NCBI RefSeq assembly: GCF_022429645.1
Contig: NZ_CP092480.1
Location: 2,896,501 to 2,960,500 of the forward strand
Direction: 5' to 3'
From: Lutibacter sp. A80
Lineage (GTDB): Bacteria > Bacteroidota > Bacteroidia > Flavobacteriales > Flavobacteriaceae
DNA: 64,000 bases
Position numbers and translations under genes: made by a program. This document shows positions 25,199 to 34,197 of the stretch, one piece after another; the stretch's first letter is position 1; every line of letters starts with the position of its first letter. The notes under the pieces were generated by a model. It did not search any database and was not told where the DNA came from. It worked only from the letters and a program-made list of their open reading frames with translations.

Positions 25199-27451
25199 TT
25201 ATTTATTAGCTTTTTCTTGAATTTGAAAATCGTGGAATAATTGCAATAAACTCATTAAGGCATATAGTAGATCTTTAGTTTCTAATAAAATTCCAAAATA
25301 TAATGATGAGTTTTTAGGACTGCTTTCTTCAGTTCTAATTCTAGCAATTTGTTTATCTATAGATTCGGAAACATTGTCAAATATTTCTTGTTTTGCATCT
25401 AAAATTGTAGATAAATTATCAAAATCTTTAGCAGTAAAATCAGTTTCAATTTTACTTAACAGTACATTTAAACTTTTATTAATAGCTTTTAAATCTTTTA
25501 CAGAAGAAGCTTTTAATTGTTTGTGATTGTTATTTACGTGTTTGTAACTTGTAGTTGAAATGTATTCAATAGACTGTGTAATGTCTTGTAAATAACCTAA
25601 AATTAAAATGTAGAATCTACTAGCTTTTACAGAAGTATCATCTAGAGATTTAATAAAATAAAACACTTCTTCTCTTAACTCATTAACTTCATTATTTAGT
25701 TTTCTTACGTGTTTATCGGTTTTAGATAATTTATTTAAATCGTGTGTAGATAAATCGGAAACAACATTTGTAAATAATTTATTTACACGTTTAACAACTT
25801 GTGAAATATGAGCCGAACTTTCGTTTATAACCTCATTAATTGTAATTTGTTCTGCGCGTTCCATGTAGCGCTTTTCTTTTTTCTCTTGTGCTCTTTTTGC
25901 ATGGTTTATTTTACTTCTAATTAGTAAAAATGCAACAATAATTAATAAGATGGCAACTGAAACAATTTCACCTAAATAAATAACGTAAGCTAAAATTGCC
26001 GCTAAAGTAAATGCTGAAAAAGCTGTTAAAAACCAACCACCAATTACATTAAAAACACCAGCAACTCGGTAAACAGCACTTTCTCTTCCCCAAGCTCTAT
26101 CGGCTAGTGAAGTACCCATAGCTACCATAAAAGTTACATAAGTAGTAGATAAAGGAAGTTTTAACGAAGTACCTATTGAAATTAAAATACCTGCTACAAA
26201 TAAGTTTACGGATGCTCTTACTAAATCGAATGCAGGAAGCTCATATGATTTGTCTTTTGGTAATTTTATTACAGGTTTTTGAAATTTTGAATCAACCCAG
26301 TTAATAACAGGGTTTGGAATTATTTTGGAAACTCCTTTATTAAATAAAATAGCACCTCTTACAACTACTCTTGAAGCAGGATTTGGATGAAATTTTTCGT
26401 GACCTTCTCCTTGTCTAGAAAGGTTTACACCTGTTTCAATAACATCTTTAGCTTTTTTAGAAAACCAAATAGTTACTACCATTATTAAACCAGCAATAAA
26501 AAGTAATATTGGTTGTGCTTGTACATCGCCTTTTAAAACACCCATTGAAAATTCTGAAGCTTGAACTCCACTTCCAGACCAAGCTTGGTAAGAGTTTAAC
26601 GCAGCCATAGGCACTCCAATAAAGTTTACTAAATCATTTCCTGCAAAAGCCATTGCTAAAGAGAATGTTCCAATAATAACAATAAATTTTAAAATATTTA
26701 CTTTGAAAATCATTATCAGAAATTGTGATAATATTGTCCAAAATACAAATCCATAGAATATTATTTCATAGGTTCTTCCTTCAATTAAATGTTTTACATT
26801 TCCATAAAAATCAGTTCCTTTCATTCCTTTTACAAAAATAAAATAGGTAATTGCAGTAATTGCAAAACCTCCAAAAAGCGCATTTACATAGCTTTTTCTT
26901 TTCTGAAAATCAAAGGAATATAATAAACGGGACAAAAATTGGACAATAGCTCCAATGGTAAAAGCTACTAAAACGGATAATAAAATTCCAAAGATAATTT
27001 TTAATGCGGTTGAAGAATTAATGTATTTTCCAAGTTCCGCAATCGACTCTCCGTTATTTGATATTTTAATTAATGAAATTGCAACTGCAGCTCCCATTAA
27101 TTCAAATACAATAGATACGGTAGTTGAGGTTGGCATTCCTAATGAATTAAAGACGTCTAATAGTAAAACATCGGCAATCATTACTGCCATAAAAATGAAC
27201 ATTATTTCATTAAAATAAAACTGACTTGGGTAAAAAATACCTTTTCTAGCAACCTCCATCATACCACTAGATGTTATTGCTCCAAGTGCAACACCTATAC
27301 TCGCTATAATTAAAATTGATTTTACTGGAATCGCTTTAGAACCAATAGCTGAGTTTAAAAAATTAACAGCGTCATTACTAACGCCTACTACTAAATCTAT
27401 AATTGCTAATACCGTTAGCGCTACTAACATTAAAATGTAAATATTTTCCAT
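25199..27451 (-). CDS. pit: Inorganic phosphate transporter PiT with C-terminal PhoU-like region
   Basis: 750 residues. The PHO4/PiT core has the two diagnostic signatures GVSNDAVNFLNSAIGSKA (about 23-40) and GNDLVNFIGVPMAA (about 271-284), plus LPLSTTYVTFMVAMGTSLADRA near 430-451. About twelve membrane helices end near residue 520. From there a charged helical tail of about 220 residues (EHISQVVKRVNKLF-type helices) resembles PhoU, an extension found in several Bacteroidota PiT proteins. It imports phosphate or metal-phosphate driven by cations. The upstream 11-bp repeats indicate Pho control. Confidence 0.9.
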   Translation of the reverse strand: MENIYILMLVALTVLAIIDLVVGVSNDAVNFLNSAIGSKAIPVKSILIIASIGVALGAITSSGMMEVARKGIFYPSQFYFNEIMFIFMAVMIADVLLLDVFNSLGMPTSTTVSIVFELMGAAVAISLIKISNNGESIAELGKYINSSTALKIIFGILLSVLVAFTIGAIVQFLSRLLYSFDFQKRKSYVNALFGGFAITAITYFIFVKGMKGTDFYGNVKHLIEGRTYEIIFYGFVFWTILSQFLIMIFKVNILKFIVIIGTFSLAMAFAGNDLVNFIGVPMAALNSYQAWSGSGVQASEFSMGVLKGDVQAQPILLFIAGLIMVVTIWFSKKAKDVIETGVNLSRQGEGHEKFHPNPASRVVVRGAILFNKGVSKIIPNPVINWVDSKFQKPVIKLPKDKSYELPAFDLVRASVNLFVAGILISIGTSLKLPLSTTYVTFMVAMGTSLADRAWGRESAVYRVAGVFNVIGGWFLTAFSAFTLAAILAYVIYLGEIVSVAILLIIVAFLLIRSKINHAKRAQEKKEKRYMERAEQITINEVINESSAHISQVVKRVNKLFTNVVSDLSTHDLNKLSKTDKHVRKLNNEVNELREEVFYFIKSLDDTSVKASRFYILILGYLQDITQSIEYISTTSYKHVNNNHKQLKASSVKDLKAINKSLNVLLSKIETDFTAKDFDNLSTILDAKQEIFDNVSESIDKQIARIRTEESSPKNSSLYFGILLETKDLLYALMSLLQLFHDFQIQEKANK

Positions 27452-27489
27452 TTCTTTTTTATTAATGTGGCAAAAATACTTTCTATCTA

Positions 27490-27546
27490 CAAAGTGTATA
27501 TTAAGTTAATGTTACTAATGTTAATTTAGTATTAAATTAATGTTAC
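27490..27546 (-). promoter_or_regulatory. Candidate Pho box and promoter of pit
   Basis: Minus strand: GTAAC (27546-27542), TTAAT (27535-27531), TTAAC (27524-27520) and AACAT (27513-27509) in 11-bp phase. They are followed after 11 bp by ACACTTTG (27497-27490) as a weak -7 element, about 38 bp before the ATG. The spacing is one base longer than at the other sites. Confidence 0.55.
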
Positions 27547-27615
27547 GTAGATTGACCTGTAAATTAAATTCACATTGTGTTATATACCTTAAATTTACTA
27601 AATTTTATGTACATT

Positions 27616-27963
27616 TTATTTTAATTTTTCGATTACTTTATCAAACCTACTAATCCATACAGCTACTAATATCGGTTGTTATAAATCTTCCATTTAAAAA
27701 TAAGCTAAAAATAGTAGCAGGACTTGGAGCTTTTTGTGTTTTTTTGAAGGTGTCTAGTTTGATAATTTTTTAGTGCCAACAACTGTTACTAAACCATTTT
27801 TTCTTTGTTTTTTAGCAGCATCCAAAGCGGCATTTAAAAGAGCTTTTCATAACCTTTTTTTTATACTTGCCTGATAACTACTAGCACATTTTTTGTCAGA
27901 TATTGCGCAACAAATATGTTCTTTAGCTATGTCTTTGAAATTTAGGTTGATGAACGGTTTCAT
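27616..27963 (-). pseudogene. Decayed GNAT/YoaP-type N-acetyltransferase
   Basis: The minus strand from ATG at 27963 reads KEHICCAISDKKCASSYQA, the conserved start of the Bacteroidota/Firmicutes GNAT-YoaP family. A stop follows where the acetyl-CoA domain should be, then in frame LLNAALDAAKKQRKNGLVTVV (the GNAT helix and strand), then after a frame change IKLDTFKKTQKAPSPATIF and the YoaP-domain end LNGRFITTDI, and after a second frame change RFDKVIEKLK and a stop. Intact members are about 250 residues; about half is deleted. The fossil sits in the 27452-28153 gap between pit and ilvD. Confidence 0.75.
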
Positions 27964-28110
27964 TGAACTAATTTTTAGATAATTATTAATTAGCTATTCA
28001 ATTTTTACTGTCTAAATTTAAGATTTTTTTATTTTAGAAACGTTCTTTATTGCTATGTTTGAAGGTTTTTAATTTTCTAACTTTTCTTGTTAGAAGAAGT
28101 ATTATATTAA

Positions 28111-28140
28111 AAATGCGCTATAAAAAATTATAGCGCATTT
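28111..28140 (-). terminator. Terminator of ilvD
   Basis: A perfect 13-bp stem (AAATGCGCTATAA / TTATAGCGCATTT) around AAAA, 13 bp after the ilvD stop, followed on the minus strand by T-rich sequence. A second dyad TTCTAAC/GTTAGAA lies at 28075-28095. Confidence 0.88.
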
Positions 28141-28153
28141 ACATTTATAGCTT

Positions 28154-29845
28154 TTAAAACAAATCTGTTTTTAAAACACCTCCATTACTGGCGTTTGTAA
28201 CTAAAGCTCTATATTGTTTTAACCAACTAGATTTTAACTCTTTTTTGATAGGTGTAAATTCGGCTTTTCTTTTAGCAATTTCTTCATCACTTAAATTTAC
28301 AGATAAAATATATTTATCTACATCTATATGAATTTCATCTCCATCTTTTAGTAATCCAATCATACCGCCTTCTGCAGCTTCAGGACTCACATGTCCAATA
28401 CTTGCGCCTCGGGTAGCACCGCTAAATCTACCATCGGTAATTAAAGCTACTTTATCACCTAATCCCATTCCCATAATTAATGAAGTTGGTGCTAACATTT
28501 CTTGCATTCCTGGACCTCCTTTTGGTCCTTCATATCTAATAACAACAACGTTACCGGCTTTTACTTTACCGCCTATAATTCCATCAATAGCTTCTTGTTG
28601 TCCGTCAAAACATACTGCAGTTCCGGTTAAGGCTCTATCTCCAATAATTCCTGCGGTTTTTATTACAGCACCTTCTTCTGCTAGGTTTCCATATAAAATT
28701 GCAAGTCCACCTACTTCAGAGTAAGGGTTTTCAATAGTGTGAATAACACTTGTATCTTTTATAGTTGCGTCTTTAATTTTTTCTAAAACTGTTTCTCCAG
28801 TAATTGTAAGGTTGTCATTTAATATATTATCTCCTCTTTTGGTCATTTCTTTCATTACTGCATTTACACCACCAGCAGTATTGATATCTTCCATATGTAC
28901 AGTAGATAAACTTGGCGATATTTTAGCAATGTGTGAAACTTTTTTAGAAATATGATTGATATCTTCAAGGTTAAAGTTAACATTTGCCTCTTTGGCAATA
29001 GCTAACATATGCAATACGGTATTAGAACTTCCACCCATAGCCATATCAACTGCGAAAGCATTTCTTACAGCATTTTCATTTAGGATATTTTTAAGTTTAA
29101 ATTTCTTTGTTTTCGCTTCGCTTTTTGCTATTTCACAAATTCTTCTTGCTGCTTTTCTGTAAAGTTCTTCACGTTCTTTGGTAAGTGCTAAAATGGTTCC
29201 ATTTCCAGGAAGTGCAATTCCCATTGCTTCCATAAGTGTATTCATAGAATTTGCAGTAAACATTCCCGAACAACTACCACCACTTGGACAAGCATTACAT
29301 TCAATATCGTTTAATTCCTCGTCTGTCATTTCACCAGCTTCGTGTTTTCCAACAGCTTCAAAAGCGGTAGCAAGATCAATTGGGGTACCATCTTTAGTAT
29401 ATCCTTTTTTCATAGGTCCACCACTTACAAATATGGTTGGTACATCTACTCTTAAAGCGCCCATAATCATACCAGGAACAATTTTATCACAGTTAGGAAT
29501 CGCAATCATTGCATCTAATTTATGTGCATTCATTACTGTTTCTATAGAGTTTGCAATAATCTCTCTCGAAGGGAGTGAAAAAAGCATACCATCATGTCCC
29601 ATTGCAATACCATCGTCAACACCAATTGTATTAAATTCAAATGGAACACAGCCATTTGCTTTAATTTCTTCTTTAATAACTCTAGATACTCTGTCTAAAA
29701 AAAAGTGACCTGGAATTATTTCAATATAGGAGTTAGCTACTCCAATAAACGGTTTGTCAAAATCGGCATCAACTAATCCTGTTGCTCTAAATAAGGATCT
29801 ATGTGGTGTTCTTTGATGTCCTTTTTTTACTTCATCGCTTCTCAT
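28154..29845 (-). CDS. ilvD: Dihydroxy-acid dehydratase
   Basis: 563 residues. It converts 2,3-dihydroxy-3-methyl-butanoate or -pentanoate to the 2-keto acids of valine/isoleucine synthesis, using a Fe-S cluster. Cluster and active-site motifs are present: [10 protein letters not shown] (Cys119), [18 protein letters not shown] (Cys186, Cys192), and C-terminal [20 protein letters not shown]. The length is standard. In many flavobacteria ilvD heads an ilvDBNC-leu cluster; here only a decayed gene and pit follow, so it is an orphan. Confidence 0.96.
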   Translation of the reverse strand: MRSDEVKKGHQRTPHRSLFRATGLVDADFDKPFIGVANSYIEIIPGHFFLDRVSRVIKEEIKANGCVPFEFNTIGVDDGIAMGHDGMLFSLPSREIIANSIETVMNAHKLDAMIAIPNCDKIVPGMIMGALRVDVPTIFVSGGPMKKGYTKDGTPIDLATAFEAVGKHEAGEMTDEELNDIECNACPSGGSCSGMFTANSMNTLMEAMGIALPGNGTILALTKEREELYRKAARRICEIAKSEAKTKKFKLKNILNENAVRNAFAVDMAMGGSSNTVLHMLAIAKEANVNFNLEDINHISKKVSHIAKISPSLSTVHMEDINTAGGVNAVMKEMTKRGDNILNDNLTITGETVLEKIKDATIKDTSVIHTIENPYSEVGGLAILYGNLAEEGAVIKTAGIIGDRALTGTAVCFDGQQEAIDGIIGGKVKAGNVVVIRYEGPKGGPGMQEMLAPTSLIMGMGLGDKVALITDGRFSGATRGASIGHVSPEAAEGGMIGLLKDGDEIHIDVDKYILSVNLSDEEIAKRKAEFTPIKKELKSSWLKQYRALVTNASNGGVLKTDLF

Positions 29846-30338
29846 AATATTTTATTTTTTTATTTTAAGGAATTTATTTGTAGTTACTTATAAAAATAAA
29901 AACAATGGATTTTTATAAGCTGCTTTTATATATTTTAAGCTACTAATTTAGTAAATAAAATAACGTGCTTTAAAATCCGGTATGGTTTTTATAAAAGAAG
30001 TGTATTTGCAGTAAATTATTTTGAATGTTAGGTGTTGTTTTTTTGCTATTTGCTTATAATAATTGTGATTTATTAATAATTTAATTAATACAATATGTTG
30101 CTGTCGGTAAGGGAGTTTACATTTTTACAAAAATTAATGCCATACCGTAATTTTTTTATCTCAAATTGAAAAGATCATTCGATCTTCTTTAAAGTAGATT
30201 AGTTTTAATGAAAAAGATTGACTACTAGTAAGGTTTTTTGTTATTTTTCATTGCAGTATGGTAAACCAAATTTGACCTTTGTCTTAATAAAAAGTATATT
30301 TTTTACGACAATTTCTGATCTGCCGTAAAACAATTTAT
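29846..30338. other. 493-bp gap upstream of ilvD without a gene
   Basis: No convincing reading frame. It contains a small hairpin AAGATC/GATCTT (30171-30186) and three copies of a GGTATGG- or GTATGG-type motif: CGGTATGG near 29978, its reverse complement CCATACCG near 30141, and AGTATGGT near 30256. It presumably includes the ilvD promoter and leader. No leader peptide rich in branched-chain codons was recognised. Confidence 0.4.
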
Positions 30339-31073
30339 TTACCTAGTAAAAGAAGCAATACTAGTTCCGCCATTGGTTTTTGAACCATCTGCATATTTTG
30401 CATAAGGTCTAAAATAATAAACAGTATTAGATGCTAAACCTTCAACAAATTCGGAATAGGTTGTTAAGTAAATGTTTCCAAGTCTATCTTTATCTAGAAT
30501 GATTGAACTATCAGAAAAATCTTGATTGACGCTATACTCAAATCCAATAGCTACAGGTGATTCTTTTTCTATAGAAGTAACTTCTAATTCAGGTGTAATT
30601 CCTTCGGAATTTGAAAAGAATAACTCGGATTTTATTAGCATAGAAATAGAACGGGTGCTAGTTGCATTCACATTTGTTGAAACCTGAATTTCATTACCAT
30701 AAAAAAACGTATCATCATTCATTTCAAAGAAACCTCTCACATAAAATGTTTTACCTGCTTCTAAGTTTTCAAATGTTGTGTATATAGGGTTATTTCCTAA
30801 TAAAGGCTCTGTATTATCGAGGCTTACTATAGTGTTAGGAGTATTTCCATATACAAACCCTCGTCTTTTTACTTCACCTGCAATACCAGAATCTGTGAAT
30901 ACACCTGTTACGGTTATGTTAACAGTGCCATCGTAGTTGATAAAAAAATCTGAAGTTGAATCTGTAATAAAACTTCTATCATCTACTAGATCAATTGAAT
31001 CTTCGTTGTTAGAACAGTTAACAATTGAAATAATGCTTAAAAAAAATAAGCCTACTTTTAATAAATTTTTCAT
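30339..31073 (-). CDS. Lipoprotein with two fibronectin III-like modules
   Basis: 244 residues. Lipobox SIVNCSNN (Cys20). Two beta-sandwich modules each carry the common Bacteroidota pattern: first RRGFVYGNTPN then LEAGKTFYVRGFFEMNDDTFFYGNEIQVST (about 70-132), second IGFEYSVNQDFSDSS then LASNTVYYFRPYAKYADGSKTNGG (about 172-240). Such proteins are surface-exposed adhesion or scaffold lipoproteins of unknown ligand. It is a single gene with a terminator-like hairpin just upstream of its start. Confidence 0.72.
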   Translation of the reverse strand: MKNLLKVGLFFLSIISIVNCSNNEDSIDLVDDRSFITDSTSDFFINYDGTVNITVTGVFTDSGIAGEVKRRGFVYGNTPNTIVSLDNTEPLLGNNPIYTTFENLEAGKTFYVRGFFEMNDDTFFYGNEIQVSTNVNATSTRSISMLIKSELFFSNSEGITPELEVTSIEKESPVAIGFEYSVNQDFSDSSIILDKDRLGNIYLTTYSEFVEGLASNTVYYFRPYAKYADGSKTNGGTSIASFTR

Positions 31074-31094
31074 TTTTATTTATTTTAAAATTTT

Positions 31095-31154
31095 ACAAAA
31101 AAAAACACATACTACATCATAAGCTAAAGAGCTAATGACTGAAGTATGTGTTTT
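31095..31154 (-). terminator. Hairpin with T-run just upstream of the 31073 gene
   Basis: A perfect 12-bp stem (AAAACACATACT at 31102-31113 with 31143-31154) and an inner AGCT/AGCT pair, followed on the minus strand by nine T residues about 22 bp before the lipoprotein ATG. It is either a terminator of a lost upstream gene or an attenuator of the lipoprotein. Confidence 0.65.
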
Positions 31155-31165
31155 CTACACAAATT

Positions 31166-31315
31166 TTATTGATTTAATCCCAATATCTTCTTCAGTGATG
31201 GATTAAACCTATATTTTTGAGCGTGCAAACTTAAATTAAATTTTATTGTTAAGAGATATTTTAACTTAAATATTTTTTGCAAAATATAATTATCAATTAA
31301 TAATCTGTTTTTGTG
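31166..31315 (-). pseudogene. Possible C-terminal remnant of a lost gene
   Basis: A 49-codon minus-strand frame without a start ends AQKYRFNPSLKKILGLNQ-stop, which looks like a real protein C-terminus, directly before a terminator hairpin. The upstream part is low-complexity and may be random. The parent family is not recognised. The rest of the 31074-31441 gap is AT-rich. Confidence 0.25.
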
Positions 31316-31441
31316 TTAGATAGATGGTCTAAAGTTGTAATTTTGAAACCTAAAATCTTCTAAGTTGTAAGGTATTGGTGTTTGTCGTTTTTTTTACTTT
31401 AATTTTGGGTATAAATTTGATGAGTTGTTAGTTGCCACTTT

Positions 31442-32350
31442 TTATTCTTCAAAATAATCACTATCTATTCTTTTTACACTATAAGTTCTTTGAGTAGAAA
31501 CTCCCACATTAAATTCTATCATCAATTGACCTAATCTATGTCCATCAATTAAAATTAATTTCGGTTCTATTTGACTTACAAATTCTATAGCACTTTTCGG
31601 AAAATCTGAAGTTGAAATAAAAATACCTTTTTTAGCTTTTTTAGCTAATAAAGCTCCTGCAAAATCTCTTATTTCTCTGGTTGGAACTGTTCTGTCCCAC
31701 CTTTTAGCTTGAACGTAAATAATATCTAAACCTAATTTATCCTCTTTAATTATTCCATCAATTCCTCCATCATTTGATTTTCCAATTGCTTTTCCTGCAT
31801 CAGCTCTCGAACCTCCATAGCCCATTGCTAATAATAAATCGATAACCAGATTTTCAAAGAATCTTGGAGAGCAAATTTTGATTGTTTCTATAAGTTCTTG
31901 AGATAAATCGTTTGTCAGTTTTTGATTTGCATATTCGATCATTTCTTCTGGAGTTTGTTCTTCCTCAATAATCTCCTTTATTTCTTTTGACTTTGTAGTC
32001 CCATTTTTCTTGACTTTAGTAAAGTCATTGAATGTAGCAAATTGCTTTAAAAATTGATTGTTTATTTCTTTAGGATTATCACTTAATACCTTTTTTCCTA
32101 AATCAGTAATTTGTAAATGTCCTCTTTTTTCTGATTTTATTAAACCAGCTTTTTTCATATAAGTATTAGCCCAACCAACTCTATTATCAAAAATAGGTTG
32201 TTGACCACTTGGAAGTAACTCTTTTTGTTCTTGTTCAGTTAGATTGTAATCTTTAGATAGAACTTCAATTAATTCTCTGTATTTAAATACTTTTCCATCT
32301 GATATTTTTTTTAAAAGAGGAAGCATTATTGATTGATAATCTGGAATCAT
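31442..32350 (-). CDS. mrr: Mrr-type restriction endonuclease (type IV)
   Basis: 302 residues. An N-terminal winged-helix Mrr_N domain (about 5-90, with RVGWANTYMKKAGLI) precedes a PD-(D/E)xK-like nuclease domain (about 158-285). Catalytic residues are visible as Glu166 (FFENLV), Asp198 in DGGIDG, and Gln214-x-Lys216 in YVQAKR, the Q-x-K variant typical of Mrr. The C-terminal IFISTSDFPKSAIEF and LILIDGHRLGQLM match the family. It cleaves foreign DNA with modified bases. No methylase or partner is adjacent, so it acts alone. Gene remnant and AT-rich flanks suggest a turnover site. Confidence 0.93.
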   Translation of the reverse strand: MIPDYQSIMLPLLKKISDGKVFKYRELIEVLSKDYNLTEQEQKELLPSGQQPIFDNRVGWANTYMKKAGLIKSEKRGHLQITDLGKKVLSDNPKEINNQFLKQFATFNDFTKVKKNGTTKSKEIKEIIEEEQTPEEMIEYANQKLTNDLSQELIETIKICSPRFFENLVIDLLLAMGYGGSRADAGKAIGKSNDGGIDGIIKEDKLGLDIIYVQAKRWDRTVPTREIRDFAGALLAKKAKKGIFISTSDFPKSAIEFVSQIEPKLILIDGHRLGQLMIEFNVGVSTQRTYSVKRIDSDYFEE

Positions 32351-32472
32351 ATTTTTTGCAATTTATTATTTCGTAATTGTAGCCAACATCTAATATGATA
32401 AACATAATTACTTGTATACGTTATCTTCAACTGTAAAAGCAACTATAAAAATAACAATTATATTTTATAGTG

Positions 32473-33897
32473 TTATTGCTTTAATTTTACATTTAGTTGT
32501 TTTTTTAAATCTTCCACTAATTTTGGATATTTATTAGCCACGTTTTTAGTTTCTTTTTCAGGTGTTGTATGGTCGTATAATTCTACAAAACCATTGTTGT
32601 GTAATACTAAACGATGTGTTTTGGTGCGTATGGTTGTTGCGTTATTTTTATATGCAACTGCTACATGCCCTTCGGTTTTAGGGTTTTCTAATATGGTTCT
32701 AAGAGATGTTCCTTGAGTAAATGTGGGAGTTTCAATACCTGATAAATCGCAAAGTGTAGGAAATATGTCTAATGTTTCAACTATTGCATTGGATTTTGCT
32801 CCTTTATTGTTCATTTTTGGGTATTGAATTACCATTGGAGAATTTAAAGATTCTTCAAATAAACTATGTTTTCCCCAAATTGCATGTTCTCCCAAATGCC
32901 AGCCGTGGTCACCCCAAAGTACAATAATGGTGTTTTTGTCGGCTCCAGTACGTTTTAATTCAGTTAAAATTTTTCCTATTTGTGCATCTGCATAGCTAAC
33001 ACAAGCTGCATAATGGCGGCGGACTTCATCTGCAAATAAGGAGTCTTTATTTGGATTTTTACCCCAGAGGTTGTATTTCATAAATTCAGAGGAATTATGC
33101 CAAGTTGTTTGTCCTTCAGGTTTTTGAGGGTGTTTAATTAAAGGTAAATCTATATTTTTATACTTATCAAAGTAAACTTTTGGAGCTCCAAAAGGTAAAT
33201 GTGGTTTTATAAGTCCAACAGCTAAAAAAAATGGTTTTTCATTAGTGTTTGTTAGAGATTTTAATTGTTTTAAAGCCTCATTTGTAATTGCTCCATCTGG
33301 ATAAATTGTATCTGCTCCTTCAACAGTTTGAAAGACATCCATTTTGTTGCTATTTACACGAATTTCTCCATGTGCTAATCCGTGCATAGCACCACGTGGG
33401 TGTTCCCATTCAGCTACAGGCATTAAGTGTTTGTCCCACGCATTTGGAATTTCAACAATGGTAGTATCATTCCAATCTTTACCACCTCTTCCGCCAGGAT
33501 GATGAGAAACTTTTCCAACAGAAACTGTAGTATAGCCATGTGTTTTAAACCATTCGGGCATACTTGGATCTATTTTAGCTCCTTTGGTAATTTTGTTTGC
33601 TCTTAAAAAAAGTGCGTTATTAGTAGCGGGTCCGTATTTTCCTGTTAGCATAGTATAGCGTGAGGGTCCACAACTTGGGGCGTTTACAAAATGGTTATAA
33701 AAAGAAACGCTTTTTTCGGTAAACTTGTCAATATTTGGAGAGCTGATGTAAGTTGCTCCAAAGCTTTTTAGTTCTGGACGTAAATCGTCTACACAAATAA
33801 GTAAAATATTAGGATTTTTTAAAAGTTTTGGTTGTTTACAGCTAGTTGCTAAAATAAATGACAAAAATGTCCAAATAATTAATTTATTGAAATTCAT
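32473..33897 (-). CDS. Sulfatase (iduronate-2-sulfatase-like, S1 family) lipoprotein
   Basis: 474 residues. Lipobox ATSCKQ (Cys20). Metal site [13 protein letters not shown] (Asp37, Asp38). Formylglycine motif [15 protein letters not shown] with Cys76 in C-x-P-S-R, so it needs the anaerobic/aerobic formylglycine-generating enzyme encoded elsewhere. [19 protein letters not shown] is the second metal-binding motif and favours iduronate-2-sulfatase-like members. It removes sulfate from a polysaccharide, consistent with a marine habitat. No glycoside hydrolase or SusCD pair is adjacent. An inverted repeat TGAAATT/AATTTCA (33923-33944) lies just upstream and could be an operator. Confidence 0.92.
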   Translation of the reverse strand: MNFNKLIIWTFLSFILATSCKQPKLLKNPNILLICVDDLRPELKSFGATYISSPNIDKFTEKSVSFYNHFVNAPSCGPSRYTMLTGKYGPATNNALFLRANKITKGAKIDPSMPEWFKTHGYTTVSVGKVSHHPGGRGGKDWNDTTIVEIPNAWDKHLMPVAEWEHPRGAMHGLAHGEIRVNSNKMDVFQTVEGADTIYPDGAITNEALKQLKSLTNTNEKPFFLAVGLIKPHLPFGAPKVYFDKYKNIDLPLIKHPQKPEGQTTWHNSSEFMKYNLWGKNPNKDSLFADEVRRHYAACVSYADAQIGKILTELKRTGADKNTIIVLWGDHGWHLGEHAIWGKHSLFEESLNSPMVIQYPKMNNKGAKSNAIVETLDIFPTLCDLSGIETPTFTQGTSLRTILENPKTEGHVAVAYKNNATTIRTKTHRLVLHNNGFVELYDHTTPEKETKNVANKYPKLVEDLKKQLNVKLKQ

Positions 33898-34006
33898 TAA
33901 TATATTTTATGGTTGTTTTTAATGAAATTTATGCCGTAATTTCATCAAGTCTGGTTTATACAAAAATAAAGATTTAATTGATAATTTAAATAATTTGTAT
34001 AAAAAA

Positions 34007-34037
34007 AGAACCTCATTTTAAGTAAAAATGAGGTTCT
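34007..34037 (-). terminator. Terminator of the nrdB-nrdA operon
   Basis: A perfect 13-bp stem (AGAACCTCATTTT with its complement at 34025-34037) followed on the minus strand by seven T residues, about 160 bp after the nrdA stop. The 33898-34197 gap otherwise holds the sulfatase promoter region and AT-rich sequence. Confidence 0.87.
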
Positions 34038-34197
34038 AGTTTATTAGGTTGACTATTTAAGTCAGTTATTAACCGTAGTTAAATTACTTATTTAAGAACA
34101 AAATATTAATTAGCCAAATATCATTAAAAATACAATATATAATTGTTTTATGAAAATATCTTATTCACAAGATATTAACATTTATTTTTAATTTTAT

